From Mycolicibacterium brumae (GTDB taxonomy: Bacteria > Actinomycetota > Actinomycetes > Mycobacteriales > Mycobacteriaceae), in the NCBI RefSeq assembly GCF_025215495.1, contig NZ_CP104302.1, positions 1,984,001 through 2,048,000 on the forward strand: a DNA stretch of 64,000 nucleotides, written 5' to 3'. The notes beneath the pieces are model-generated. The model saw nothing but the letters and a program-made list of their open reading frames with translations. It did not search any database and was not told the DNA's origin. This document shows positions 25,339-45,521 of this stretch, in pieces. The translations under genes were made by a program, and so were the position numbers. How positions within the stretch are numbered: the first letter of the stretch is position 1; each line of letters opens with the position of its first letter.

Positions 25339-25543
25339 TTCGCCGGGTTCCCCTACACGCTGGTCGGGCCCGCCAGCAGCGCGTACCCGGGAGTTCACCG
25401 ACGGCACCGTCGTCACCCAGCGGGCCCTGGCGGTGGCGAACAACGCCGTCGTCGACATCTGGGTCGGCGGCCTGCAGGAAAGCAGCGTCAACGTCGCCGC
25501 GCAGGTGGCCCGTCAGATCGTCGCCAAGATCCCGGTGGGGTGA
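25339..25543 (+). pseudogene. 3' remnant of a secreted/lipoprotein-type gene with a 2-nt frameshift
   Basis: Immediately after the ABC-F stop one frame reads FAGFPYTLVGPASSAY; after base 25386 the coding sense jumps to another frame reading TREFTDGTVVTQRALAVANN and on to VARQIVAKIPVG before a stop. Restoring a lost AC dinucleotide (TACACCCGG instead of TACCCGG) fuses the two into one convincing C-terminal domain, reminiscent of extracytoplasmic PknH/sensor-type or lipoprotein C-termini. No signal peptide or N-terminus is left. Family assignment is tentative. Confidence 0.6.
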
Positions 25544-25555
25544 CCGGGGTGGGTG

Positions 25556-25969
25556 TCACGCCGACGGCGCGAGGTATTCGCACTCCAGATCTGTGACACA
25601 CGCGATGTGAGCGAAGTCGCGGTCCGCTGACAGCACGGTCGCGTCGTTCACGATGGCGTACCCGGCGATGAGAATGTCCAGTGATCCGGCGGCGCGGACC
25701 AAGCCCGCGTTCCACAACGCACTCTGAATCCCGAGGACGAGCGACTCGCCGGGCGCCCGCTCGAGCGGGAATCCCAGTGAGATCTGCTCGCGAAAGTTCG
25801 CGTGTTCCTCCGGTGTGCGAGCGCTGCGACAGAACTCCAAGATCTGCGGTGGGCACGTGACGAACAGATCGGCGGGCGCTCTCTCGATCCGCCGCAACCG
25901 GGCGGTGACACCCGGGTCACCCGAGGCAAGCCTCGCCCAGACCGAGTTGTCGACGAGGTAATCCGTCAC
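25556..25969 (-). CDS. vapC: VapC-family PIN-domain toxin
   Basis: 137 residues, a PIN-domain ribonuclease. The acidic catalytic residues are in place: D7 (YLVDNSVW), E45 (QILEFCRSA), D98 (GSLDILIAGYA) and D116/D118 (SADRDFAHIA). Such toxins cleave tRNA or rRNA and halt translation when not bound by the antitoxin. The GTG start overlaps the stop of the vapB-like gene (GTGA), the normal antitoxin-first arrangement. Which numbered mycobacterial VapC it corresponds to I cannot say. Confidence 0.9.
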   Translation of the reverse strand: MTDYLVDNSVWARLASGDPGVTARLRRIERAPADLFVTCPPQILEFCRSARTPEEHANFREQISLGFPLERAPGESLVLGIQSALWNAGLVRAAGSLDILIAGYAIVNDATVLSADRDFAHIACVTDLECEYLAPSA

Positions 25970-26199
25970 GCGTCGACTGGCTCATCCGGCGCGACCACCG
26001 GCGCTCCGAGTCCGCTTTCGAGCCCTGTCAAACCCGCGATACCGTCGACCATCGCCGTCTTTTGCTTCGACGCGATGAGCCGGCGGAGGGCAAGGTCGAG
26101 CACCGCTCGGTTGGACTTCTCGCCAGTGAGCTCCCTGGCCCGTTCGATCAAACCGGGATCCAGGTCGACACTCGTGAGCGGCAACCCTAGGGTCGCCAC
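25966..26199 (-). CDS. vapB: VapB-family antitoxin
   Basis: About 77 residues. The N-terminal TSVDLDPGLIERARELTGEK is a VapB-type ribbon-helix-helix DNA-binding segment, followed by NRAVLDLALRRLIASKQK and an acidic C-terminal tail (APDEPVDA) expected to wrap the toxin. The start is uncertain: I took GTG (VATLGLPLTSVDL); a TTG five codons later is equally possible, and an open frame runs much further upstream without family similarity. Translationally coupled to vapC; by analogy the complex represses its own promoter. Confidence 0.8.
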   Translation of the reverse strand: MATLGLPLTSVDLDPGLIERARELTGEKSNRAVLDLALRRLIASKQKTAMVDGIAGLTGLESGLGAPVVAPDEPVDA

Positions 26200-26319
26200 G
26201 GTGGGACGCACCGCGGCAATGTTTACGGCAATGCCCGAGCGCGTTTCGATGCGGGTGGTGCCGCCGTATCGACGCGCGCCGACTGTGATCGGCCTCTCAC
26301 AGCGCGGCATACTGAGTCG

Positions 26320-26706
26320 ATGTCTGAGCGCAACGTGCTGGGCGGCCCGCTGCAGCCCTGCGGCACCGACCCGATGACCGGCTTCTACCGCGACGGATGC
26401 TGTTCCAGCGGCACCGAAGACATCGGCCTGCACACCATCTGCGCGATGGTGACAGCCGAGTTCCTGGAACACCAACGTGGCATCGGCAACGATCTGTCCA
26501 CCCCGATGCCGGCTTACCGATTCCCCGGCCTCGTCCCCGGCGACCGCTGGTGCGTCACTGCCCGCAATTGGTTGCGCGCCCACTCAGACGGCGCAGCGGC
26601 CCCGGTGGTCCTCGCGTGCACGCACGAACGCACGCTCGAGGTGGTCGAATTGGAGGTGCTGCGCCGGTACGCCGTGGACGTACCCGACGACATCGCCGAC
26701 CTCTGA
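26320..26706 (+). CDS. DUF2237 family protein
   Basis: 128 residues of a small soluble family found in many bacteria, characterised by GTDPMTGFYRDGCCSSGTED near the N-terminus and by VTAEFLEHQRGIGNDLSTP and PGDRWCVTARNW. The paired Cys (GCC) and a further Cys in LHTICAMV suggest metal binding or redox chemistry, but no activity is established. ATG start, divergent from the vapBC pair by about 120 nt and convergent with the arginine operon. Confidence 0.85.
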   Translation: MSERNVLGGPLQPCGTDPMTGFYRDGCCSSGTEDIGLHTICAMVTAEFLEHQRGIGNDLSTPMPAYRFPGLVPGDRWCVTARNWLRAHSDGAAAPVVLACTHERTLEVVELEVLRRYAVDVPDDIADL

Positions 26707-26732
26707 AGGCAATGCCGCGCAGTTAAGCGTGT

Positions 26733-26833
26733 CGCTGATGTTCGTCAAAATGTGCGCGAAAAACTGGGGGTAAGTGGCAATGCGTCAGTGGCCACCCCGA
26801 TTTCGCGCACGTTTTGACGACAGACGTTCAGCG
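26733..26833. repeat. Long imperfect inverted repeat, likely bidirectional terminator
   Basis: The left arm CGTCAAAATGTGCGCGAAA and the right arm TTTCGCGCACGTTTTGACG match with one mismatch over 19 bp; similarity continues inward (GGGGGT/ACCCC) and outward (CGCTGA on both sides). It lies between the convergent DUF2237 gene and the arginine operon, so it can end transcription from both sides. The length and the extended arms would also fit a small non-autonomous repeat element. Confidence 0.7.
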
Positions 26834-26944
26834 GTAGGCGGACAGGTCGATTCCCACATAGGCGATCCAGCCGAGCAGGACGATCCAGTTCAGGCCGATC
26901 GCACGGTTGGCCCTCGCCAGATTGCCGACACCGCTGGCCCTCAT
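26828..26944 (-). CDS. Possible 38-residue membrane peptide downstream of argH
   Basis: A short frame, 9 nt after the argH stop, encoding MRASGVGNLARANRAIGLNW followed by a hydrophobic stretch (IVLLGWIAYVGI) and ending DLSAYR. The middle is a plausible single membrane helix. GGAG is present but directly abuts the ATG, which is poor spacing. The stop lies inside the right arm of the inverted repeat. Support is the clean reading, the hydrophobic core and the operon position; conservation must decide. Confidence 0.45.
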   Translation of the reverse strand: MRASGVGNLARANRAIGLNWIVLLGWIAYVGIDLSAYR

Positions 26945-26953
26945 CTCCGCCGG

Positions 26954-29571
<2,618 letters not shown>

Positions 29572-29634
29572 GATTTCTCCTTCTCGTTTCCGCACCCGGA
29601 CTGCGGGTTTGGGGGTTGTTCCAGGTATTTGGGG

Positions 29635-32250
<2,616 letters not shown>

Positions 32251-32254
<4 letters not shown>

Positions 32255-33141
32255 GAATATCCTTCCGGCAGAACGACTTTGGTGCCGGTGCCTTCGTCGG
32301 TGAACAGTTCGACCAGAACGCAGTGCTCCACTCGGCCGTCGATGACGTGCGCGCTGAGCACGCCGCCGTCGACGGCGCGCAGGCAGGCCTCGATCTTGGG
32401 AACCATTCCGGCTTCCAGCCGAGGCAGCAGTTGCGCCAGTGCGGCGGTGTCGATTTCGGTGACCAGCGAGTCGCGGTTGGGCCAATCGGTGTAGAGACCC
32501 TCGATGTCGGTGAGCATCAACAGCTTCTCCGCGCCGAGGGCCTGGGCGACCGCGGCTGCGGCGGTGTCGGCGTTGATATTGTGCACCACCCCGTCGGCGT
32601 CCGGGGCGATGGTGGAGATCACCGGAATGCGGCCCGCCGCAATGAGATCCAACACCGCCGCCGGCTCGACGTGCTCTATGTCGCCGACCAGGCCGATATC
32701 GGTGGCGACGCCGTCGACATTGACGCTGCGGCGCACCGCGGTGAGCAGGTGCGCGTCCTCGCCGGTGATGCCGACCGCGTACGGGCCGTGCGCGTTGATC
32801 AGGTTGACCAGTTCCCGGCCGACCTGACCGAACAGCACCATCCGTGCGACATCGAGCACCTCGGGGGTGGTGACCCGGAAGCCGCCCTTGAAATCGCCTT
32901 CGATGCCAAGACGTTTGAGCATGGCGTTGATCTGCGGACCGCCACCGTGCACCACCACCGGGTGGATGCCGCAGTTGCGCAGGAACACCATGTCGGCGGC
33001 GAACGCGGCCTTCAGGGTGTCGTCGGTCATGGCGTTGCCGCCGTACTTGATGACGACGATCTTGTCGTGCAGCTGTTTGAGCCAGGGCAGCGCGGTGGCC
33101 AGCACCCTGGCCTTGGCCGGGGTGGAGAGCTCCGGGGTCAT
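32251..33141 (-). CDS. argB: Acetylglutamate kinase
   Basis: Phosphorylates N-acetylglutamate, the controlled step of the pathway; 296 residues of the amino acid kinase family. The N-terminal [11 protein letters not shown] lysine loop, the [19 protein letters not shown] substrate segment and [20 protein letters not shown] are typical. The ATG was chosen at [20 protein letters not shown]; the frame upstream is unlike the family. A 49-nt gap separates it from argJ, the widest of the first half of the operon. Confidence 0.97.
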
Positions 33142-33190
33142 GAGGAGACCCTCGACGACGCTGCCGCAGCGAAGCGAGGAGGAGTCGGGA

Positions 33191-35500
<2,310 letters not shown>

Positions 35501-35502
35501 AC

Positions 35503-38000
35503 TCAGCGGCGCTGTTCGGCCCCGAGGGCTGCTGCCGCCGCGGCGACAGCGGCGTCGCGGGCCGCGCTGGCCTCGTCCTCGGTCAGGGTGCGGTCGGGGG
35601 CCCGGAACCGCAGCGCCAGGGTCAGCGACTTACGGCCCTGCCCGATCTGCGGGCCGGTGTAGACATCGAACAGGTCGACGGTCTCCAACAGCTCACCGGC
35701 GCCGCCGCGGACCGCGTCGATCACCTCGGCGGCGGACACCGCGTCGTCGACGATCAGGCTGACGTCCTGGAACACCGCCGGGAACGGCGACACTCGCGGG
35801 GCGGGCAGCACGGTGGTCAGCGGGATGGCGTCCAGGTCGACCTCCAGCGCGCAGGTCCGCTTCGGCAGCCCGGCCCGCTCCACCACAGCCGGGTGCAGCT
35901 CGCCGGCGAACCCGACGCTCACCGGGCCCTGATCGGAGTCGACCAGCACCTCGGCGCAGCGCCCCGGATGCCACGGCAGCCGGTCGGCCGCGCGCAGGGC
36001 GACCTCGACACCGGCGGCGCGGGCGATGGCCCGGACCGCCTCGAACGCGTCGGCGGCCTCGGCGCGCCGGCCCGGACCCCACGGGCCGCGGGGTTCGCGC
36101 AGCCCGGCCAGCACCGCGCCGACGTGCACGGGCTGGTTCGGCAGCGAGGCGTCCAGGTGGGCGATCTCGGCGTCGGTGGGACGCCGGTCGGTCGGGATGA
36201 GCTCCACCGCGGCGGTGCTGTCGGTGGGCCGGACGACCTGCGCGATGCCGAACAGCGCGACGTCGGGCGCGCCGCGGGACACATTGCGGCCCAGGGCTTC
36301 CAGCAGCGCCGGCAGCAGCGTGCTGGCCAGCTCCGGGCGGTCGGCCTCCAGCGGGTTGAGCACCCGGGTGGTGCGCCGCAGCGGATCGTCGTCGGCCAGA
36401 CCCCAGGTGTCGAACACCCCGGCCGGCAGGAACGGGGTGGGCAGCACCTCGACGAAGCCGGTCAGCGCGAGGGTCTTGCCGACCGCGCGGCGGCGACGCT
36501 GCCCGGCCGTCAGGCCCCGGCCGGCCGGCGCGGTGGGCAGCACAGAGTCGATCTTGTCCAGGCCCTCCAGCCGCAGCACCTCCTCGACCAGGTCGGCGGG
36601 CTGCACGAGATCCGGGCGCCAGCTCGGCGGGGTGACCAGCAGATCGTCGCCGTCGTCGGTCACCGAGGCGCCGATCTGGGTCAGCCGGCGCGCGGCGGCG
36701 CCGGCGGGATAGCGGATCCCCGCGGTCCGCTCGGGCAGGTCGGCGGGCATCCGCACCAGCGCCGGGGACCAGTCGTCGCCCGGCTCTCCGTGCCAGTCGG
36801 TCAGTGTCGGCTCGCAGGCGCCACCGGCGATATCGGCCAGCAGCGCCGCGGCGCGGTTCAGCGCGGCGACCGAGATGGCGGGGTCGACGGCGCGCTCGTA
36901 GCGGCGGCTGGCCTCGCTGACCAGCCGCAGCCGGCGCTGGGTGCGCGAGGTCGCCGCCGGATCCCACACCGCCGCCTCCAGCAGCACATCGACGGAGGTG
37001 GCGGGGTCGATCTCGGTGGAGCCCGCGCCCATCACGCCGCCGATCGCGGCCGCGCCGGCGTCGTCGACGATCAGCACGTCCCCGGCGTCCAGGGTTCGTT
37101 CCACGTCGTCGAGGGTTCTGACCTGCTCCCCCGGCTCGGCGAACCGCACCGCGAAGCCGCCGCGGATCTTGTCGCGGTCGTGGGCGTGCAGCGGGTGGCC
37201 AAGTTCGAGCATCACGTAGTTGGTGACGTCGACGGCCGGGGAGATCGGGCGGATCCCGGACAGCAGCAGCCGGCGCTGCATCCACCACGGGCTGGCGGCG
37301 GTCGGGTCGATGCCGGTGACCGGGCGCAGCGCGAAGCGGCGCACCCCGGTGGCCGGATCAACGGTCAGCGGCCAGGCCTCGCCGTCGGCCGGCAGTTCCG
37401 GGACGGCGGCGGGGTCGGCGAAATCCAGGTCGTAGGCGCAGGCGATCTCGCGGGCGATGCCGCGCACCGACAGGCCGTAGCCGCGGTCCGGGGTGATGGC
37501 CAGGTCGAACACCACGTCGTCGAGGCCCAGCACATCCAGAGCATCCGCACCTGGCACAGCCGTTCCGGCGGGTAGCACCATGATCCCGGAGTGGTCGGTC
37601 CCCAGGCCCAGTTCGGCGGCCGAGCAGATCATCCCGTCGGAGATCCGGCCGTAGGTCTTGCGGGTGGCGATCTCGAACGGCCCGGGCAGCACGGTGCCGG
37701 GCAGCGCCACCACCACCAGGTCGCCGACCGCGAAATTGCGCGCGCCGCACACGATGTCGCGCGGTTCGGGCTCGCCGACGTCGACCTTGCAGGCCCGGAT
37801 CGGCTTCTTGAACTCGGTGAGCTCCTCGATCTGGGCGACCCGGCCGATGGTCAGCGGACCGGTGACCGGACCGAGGGTGATCACGTCCTCGACCTCGTGG
37901 CCGACCCGGATCAGCGCGGCCTCCAGGTCCGCGGGGCCGGGATCCCAGCCCGGCGCGGCGACGTTGACGGCCTCGCGCAGCCAGCTGTAAGGAAGTCGCA

Positions 38001-38001
<1 letters not shown>
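35503..38001 (-). CDS. pheT: Phenylalanyl-tRNA synthetase beta subunit
   Basis: 832 residues, the normal bacterial length. Domains in order: B1 and the EMAP/tRNA-binding OB fold (about 40-150), B3/B4 editing domain (about 210-380), B5 (about 400-480), synthetase-like core, and the C-terminal B8 ferredoxin-like anticodon-binding domain ([18 protein letters not shown]). Works as alpha2beta2 with PheS. ATG overlaps the pheS stop (ATGA). Confidence 0.97.
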
Positions 38002-41665
<3,664 letters not shown>

Positions 41666-41760
41666 CCGCCGACTATCTGCTCGGCACACCCATCGCGCAG
41701 GCCTTCGGCGAAGGACGCGACCCGTGCGGCGCGCGCGGGCTCCGGGATCCGCCGCCGGTG

Positions 41761-42648
41761 TCACACGCGAATGCTGGGTCCGTCGTCGTCGGCGGACACC
41801 AGGCGGTACATCTCCAGCCCCTCGGGCACCCCGCTCAGCTTGGGGCCGAAGAACGGTTTGCGGACCCGCCGGGCCTGCACGCCGAGGGACTCCAGGTCCT
41901 CGGGTTCGATGCGGTCCAGCGTCTCGGCGGACACCATCAGGCCGCCCTTGGCCGCGCGTTCCATCACCCGGGCGGCGATGTTGACGTCGACGCCCAGCCA
42001 GTCGCCGCCGATCCGCTGCGGACGGCCGGTGTGCAGTCCGGCCCGCATCCGCGGGGTGTAGCCGTCGATCTCGACGCCGGCGAGCGCGTCCATCGCGTCC
42101 AGCGCCCCGGCCAGCGCGACCTCGGGACGATGGAACACCGCCATCAACCCGTCGCCCATGCGTTTGACGATGTGCCCGCCGCGGTCCAGCAGCGGCGGCT
42201 CGATGGCGGCCGCGACCTTCCGCAGCAGCCGCAGGGTCGCGTCGTCGCCAGCGCCAAGGGACCAGCTGGAGAACCCGACCAGGTCGGTGAACACGATGGT
42301 GACCTCGGGGTTCGACGGCTTGCGGGACACCCGCTCGTTGACCGCGTGCCACAACTGCAGCCCGGCCAGGCTGACCTCGCGGTAGGCCGAGTCACGGTCC
42401 CGGATCAGCCGGTCGTTGGCGCGGGCCGCGGCGCTCGGCGCGTCGTCGCCCGCCGTCGACAGCGGATCACCGAACTCGGGGTCGCCGGGCAGAATCCGGC
42501 GGGCCCGGCGCAGCATGGACACCAGCGACGGGTTGGTGTTGGTCTCACGGACCCAGGAGGCGGCGGTGCGCGCGGCGTGCGCGGCCCGGTGCTCGTGCAG
42601 TTCCACAGCGTCGCTCGCGTCATCGGTGTCGGAGCGCTCGGGATTCAC
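41761..42648 (-). CDS. Class III adenylate/guanylate cyclase (Rv1647-like)
   Basis: 295 residues, soluble. The catalytic domain (about 112-285) holds metal-binding aspartates D122 (IVFTDLVGFSSW) and D166 (VKRMGDGLMAVF), purine-selecting K162 and D221, and transition-state N223/R227 (DVNIAARVMERA). All key residues are present and the K/D pair favours ATP, so cAMP is the likely product. No membrane segment; the N-terminal 110 residues are a helical regulatory region. A cAMP-binding universal stress protein homolog is encoded at 60891-61337. GTG start; about 95 nt from the sulfatase start. Confidence 0.9.
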   Translation of the reverse strand: MNPERSDTDDASDAVELHEHRAAHAARTAASWVRETNTNPSLVSMLRRARRILPGDPEFGDPLSTAGDDAPSAAARANDRLIRDRDSAYREVSLAGLQLWHAVNERVSRKPSNPEVTIVFTDLVGFSSWSLGAGDDATLRLLRKVAAAIEPPLLDRGGHIVKRMGDGLMAVFHRPEVALAGALDAMDALAGVEIDGYTPRMRAGLHTGRPQRIGGDWLGVDVNIAARVMERAAKGGLMVSAETLDRIEPEDLESLGVQARRVRKPFFGPKLSGVPEGLEMYRLVSADDDGPSIRV

Positions 42649-42796
42649 CGACTCAGGTTATGCGCCGCCGGAAGACACCAGCAACGACCCCGGGATCCGG
42701 CGCGTCCGGCCCCGATCAGATAACCGCTGGTGGGCCGGGTCCTCGCGAATCGGTCCGGTGGCGCAATAGTGATCCACGCCGCATCGACGGCCTGGA

Positions 42797-43579
42797 TCAC
42801 CGGCGGCGCGCGGCCCGGGCGCTCTGATACAGGCAGATCGCGGCGGCCGCGGCGACGTTCAGGCTTTCGCTGTCACCGGGCATGGTGATGCGGACCCGGT
42901 GGTCGGCCAGCGCGGCCAACTCGGTGGACAAACCATGCGCTTCGGGGCCGAACACCCAGGCCGTCGGCGTGGACAGGTCGGCGTCGTCGAGGTCCTGCTC
43001 GCCGTCGAGGGTGGCGGCCAGCACCGTGGCGCCGGCGGCGCGCAGCGCGCCCAGCACGGCGGCGGGGTCGGGTTCGGTGATCACCGGCACCGCGAAGATG
43101 CTGCCGGCGGAGGCGCGCAGGCATTTGCCGTTGTACGGGTCGACGCTGTTGCCGGTCAGCACCACCGCGTCGGCGCCCATGGCGTGCGCGGTGCGGATCA
43201 TGGTGCCGGCGTTACCGGGCTCGGACAGCCCGACGGCCACCAGCACCAGCCGCGGCGCCCGCAGGTCGGCGATGCTGAGCTCGGGCAGCGCGCACACCGC
43301 GAACACGCCGGCCGGGGTGACGGTCTCCGACAGCGCCTTGGCCGCGCGCGCGGTGACCAGGTGGGTCGGCACGCCGCCGGTCAGCAGGTCGGCGTGCCGC
43401 TCTGCGGCCTCCGCGGTGGCGAACACCTCGATGGCCAGACCGCGGGCCAGCGCGCCCTGCACCAGGTTCGGGCCCTCGGCGAGGAAGCGCCCGGCACGTT
43501 TTCGGCCCGGGTGGCGCAGCAGCTTGGCTGCCGCGGCCACCCGGGCCGAACGCTCGGTGAGCTCCTGGTGGGCAGTCAG
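42797..43579 (-). CDS. tsnR: SpoU/TrmH-family rRNA 2'-O-methyltransferase (TsnR-like, Rv1644)
   Basis: About 260 residues. N-terminal substrate-binding domain (RSARVAAAAKLLRHPGRKRA) is followed by a SPOUT knot with motif 1 VGLSEPGNAGTMIRTAHAMG, motif 2 WVFGPEAHGLS and motif 3 ITMPGDSESLNVAAAAAICLY. Methylates a ribose in 23S rRNA by family analogy. There is no ATG, GTG or TTG at the conserved N-terminus: the best reading uses CTG (LTAHQELTERSARV), 11 nt after GGAGAG inside rplT; a downstream GTG would cut the family region. Start therefore tentative. It follows rplT by 2 nt. Confidence 0.85.
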   Translation of the reverse strand: MTAHQELTERSARVAAAAKLLRHPGRKRAGRFLAEGPNLVQGALARGLAIEVFATAEAAERHADLLTGGVPTHLVTARAAKALSETVTPAGVFAVCALPELSIADLRAPRLVLVAVGLSEPGNAGTMIRTAHAMGADAVVLTGNSVDPYNGKCLRASAGSIFAVPVITEPDPAAVLGALRAAGATVLAATLDGEQDLDDADLSTPTAWVFGPEAHGLSTELAALADHRVRITMPGDSESLNVAAAAAICLYQSARAARRR

Positions 43580-43581
43580 CC

Positions 43582-43971
43582 TCAGGCAGCCTCTCCGGAG
43601 GGGGCGTTGACGTCGGCCGGCAGGGCGGCGCGAGCGACCTCGACCAGAGCGGTGAACGCGGCGGCGTCGCTGACGGCGATCTCGGCCAGGTTCTTGCGGT
43701 CCACCTCGACACCGGCGGCCTTGAGGCCCTGGATCAACCGGTTGTAGGTGATGTCGTTGGCGCGGGCCGCGGCGTTGATGCGGGAGATCCACAGCTTGCG
43801 GAACTCACCCTTGCGGGCCCGGCGGTCCCGGTAGGCGTAGGTCAGCGAGTGCAGCTGCTGTTCCTTGGCCTTGCGGTAGAGGCGCGACCGCTGTCCGCGG
43901 TAGCCCTTGGAGGCCTTGAGGACGCTGCGGCGCTTCTTCTGGGCGTTCACCGCCCGTTTCACGCGTGCCAT
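43582..43971 (-). CDS. rplT: 50S ribosomal protein L20
   Basis: 129 residues, strongly basic; [20 protein letters not shown] and [17 protein letters not shown] are diagnostic. An early 23S assembly protein which in many bacteria also represses its own infC-rpmI-rplT operon by binding leader RNA. Lies 59 nt after rpmI. Confidence 0.98.
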   Translation of the reverse strand: MARVKRAVNAQKKRRSVLKASKGYRGQRSRLYRKAKEQQLHSLTYAYRDRRARKGEFRKLWISRINAAARANDITYNRLIQGLKAAGVEVDRKNLAEIAVSDAAAFTALVEVARAALPADVNAPSGEAA

Positions 43972-44030
43972 TGTCTTTCCTTGTCTTCTTCGGGTCTTAG
44001 GGTCGTGGGGTTTTCAGATGACGACGGCGG

Positions 44031-44225
44031 TTAGCCGTTGAGCATCTTGTTGACCCGGGTGGTGTCGTTGGCGGCGACGGTGGTGCGGCCATCGAGACGA
44101 CGGGTGCGCTTGGTGGCCTTGTGCTCGAGCAGGTGCCGGCGGTTGGCCTTCTGGCGCACGATCTTGCCGGTGCCGGTGCGGCGGAAACGCTTGGAGGCGC
44201 CGCTGTGGGTCTTGGCCTTGGGCAT
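44031..44225 (-). CDS. rpmI: 50S ribosomal protein L35
   Basis: 64 residues beginning [20 protein letters not shown] and ending [10 protein letters not shown], the full L35 family length. The ATG used is the family start; an open frame 29 codons upstream is not used. It lies 43 nt after infC in the conserved infC-rpmI-rplT order. Confidence 0.98.
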   Translation of the reverse strand: MPKAKTHSGASKRFRRTGTGKIVRQKANRRHLLEHKATKRTRRLDGRTTVAANDTTRVNKMLNG

Positions 44226-44268
44226 GGCTGTCCTTACAGGTTGTTGGTGTTCGGTTCGGGCGAGCGGG

Positions 44269-44856
<588 letters not shown>

Positions 44857-45146
44857 GTGGCCTCCCTGGTCAGTGCGGTTCGGTTCGGACCGGGACTCAG
44901 GGGCCGGACAGCTGCGGGAACGCGCTCCACCGGCGAACTGCTCTCACCGAGAACAGATCGGGCCCCGCAGACGGCAGGGCCCAAAGCCGACCAGTCGCGG
45001 CCTGACACCGCCTGCGCCGACACCGGAACACCGGAGCGCAGAACCGAAAGGACGTGCCCCTCGGTGACCGGACCGCGCCACCCGTGGGGCGCGCGGTGGG
45101 AGTTGGGACTCCACTTGCTGTCCTGGCGTGAGCCGGGACGGTCGCA
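44857..45146 (-). promoter_or_regulatory. infC: Long 5' leader of the infC-rpmI-rplT operon
   Basis: About 290 nt between the inferred transcription start and the infC start, with no credible ORF. The segment is GC-rich and folds readily, for instance around the GGGCCCCGCAGACGGCAGGGCCC stem region (shown here by its ends GGGCCC near 44960-44990). A long leader is expected where L20 or IF-3 feeds back on the operon; I cannot assign it to a known leader family. Confidence 0.5.
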
Positions 45147-45152
45147 CATGGG

Positions 45153-45161
45153 AGTCTAGCA
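45153..45161 (-). promoter_or_regulatory. infC: Extended -10 promoter for infC operon
   Basis: Minus-strand TGCTAGACT is an extended -10 (TGn plus TAGACT). No good -35 lies 17 nt upstream (CTCGGA), as is common with extended -10 elements. It stands just in front of the divergent DUF1844 start codon, so both genes are read from this short gap. Confidence 0.55.
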
Positions 45162-45164
45162 GGC

Positions 45165-45503
45165 ATGAGCGAAGATCCGAGAATCGTCCGCGAGCTCAGT
45201 GACATCCCCGCCGTCGAGGTCATCACCCGTGCCGCGGTGATGCTGATGAGCGCGGCCGCCGAGAAACTGGGACTCTCCGACCCGGATCCGGACAACAGCC
45301 CGCACCGCGACCTCGACGAGGCCCGACGGCTGATCACCGCGCTGGCCGGGCTGGTCACCGCGTCGGCGGAATACCTCGGCCCGCACGCCGGCCCGGTCCG
45401 CGACGGCCTCAAGAGCCTGCAACTGGCGTTCCGGGAGGCCAGCGTCGCCCCCGAGGAACCGGGCCACGGCCCGGGCGAGAAGCTCACCGGCCCGGTCTGG
45501 TGA
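45165..45503 (+). CDS. DUF1844 family protein
   Basis: 112 residues of a small helical actinobacterial family: DIPAVEVITRAAVMLMSAAA, then LDEARRLITALAGLVTASAE, then VRDGLKSLQLAFREAS. Function unknown; no catalytic residues or membrane span. ATG start, divergent from infC and convergent with the CHAT cluster, whose last gene stops 18 nt away. Confidence 0.85.
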   Translation: MSEDPRIVRELSDIPAVEVITRAAVMLMSAAAEKLGLSDPDPDNSPHRDLDEARRLITALAGLVTASAEYLGPHAGPVRDGLKSLQLAFREASVAPEEPGHGPGEKLTGPVW

Positions 45504-45521
45504 CCCAGTAGCTCCGGCGCC

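Noticed and set aside
25277..25543. 88-codon ORF as an intact gene
   Set aside because: Its first half is an out-of-frame copy of the ABC-F 3' end; only the second half carries coding sense, joined by frameshift to another frame.
26200..26583. N-terminal extension of the vapB-like ORF to 205 codons
   Set aside because: The added part is antisense to the DUF2237 gene and lacks antitoxin similarity.
41666..42352. 229-codon N-terminal extension of the sulfatase ORF
   Set aside because: It overlaps the cyclase in another frame; the Tat signal and lipobox define the true start at 41665.
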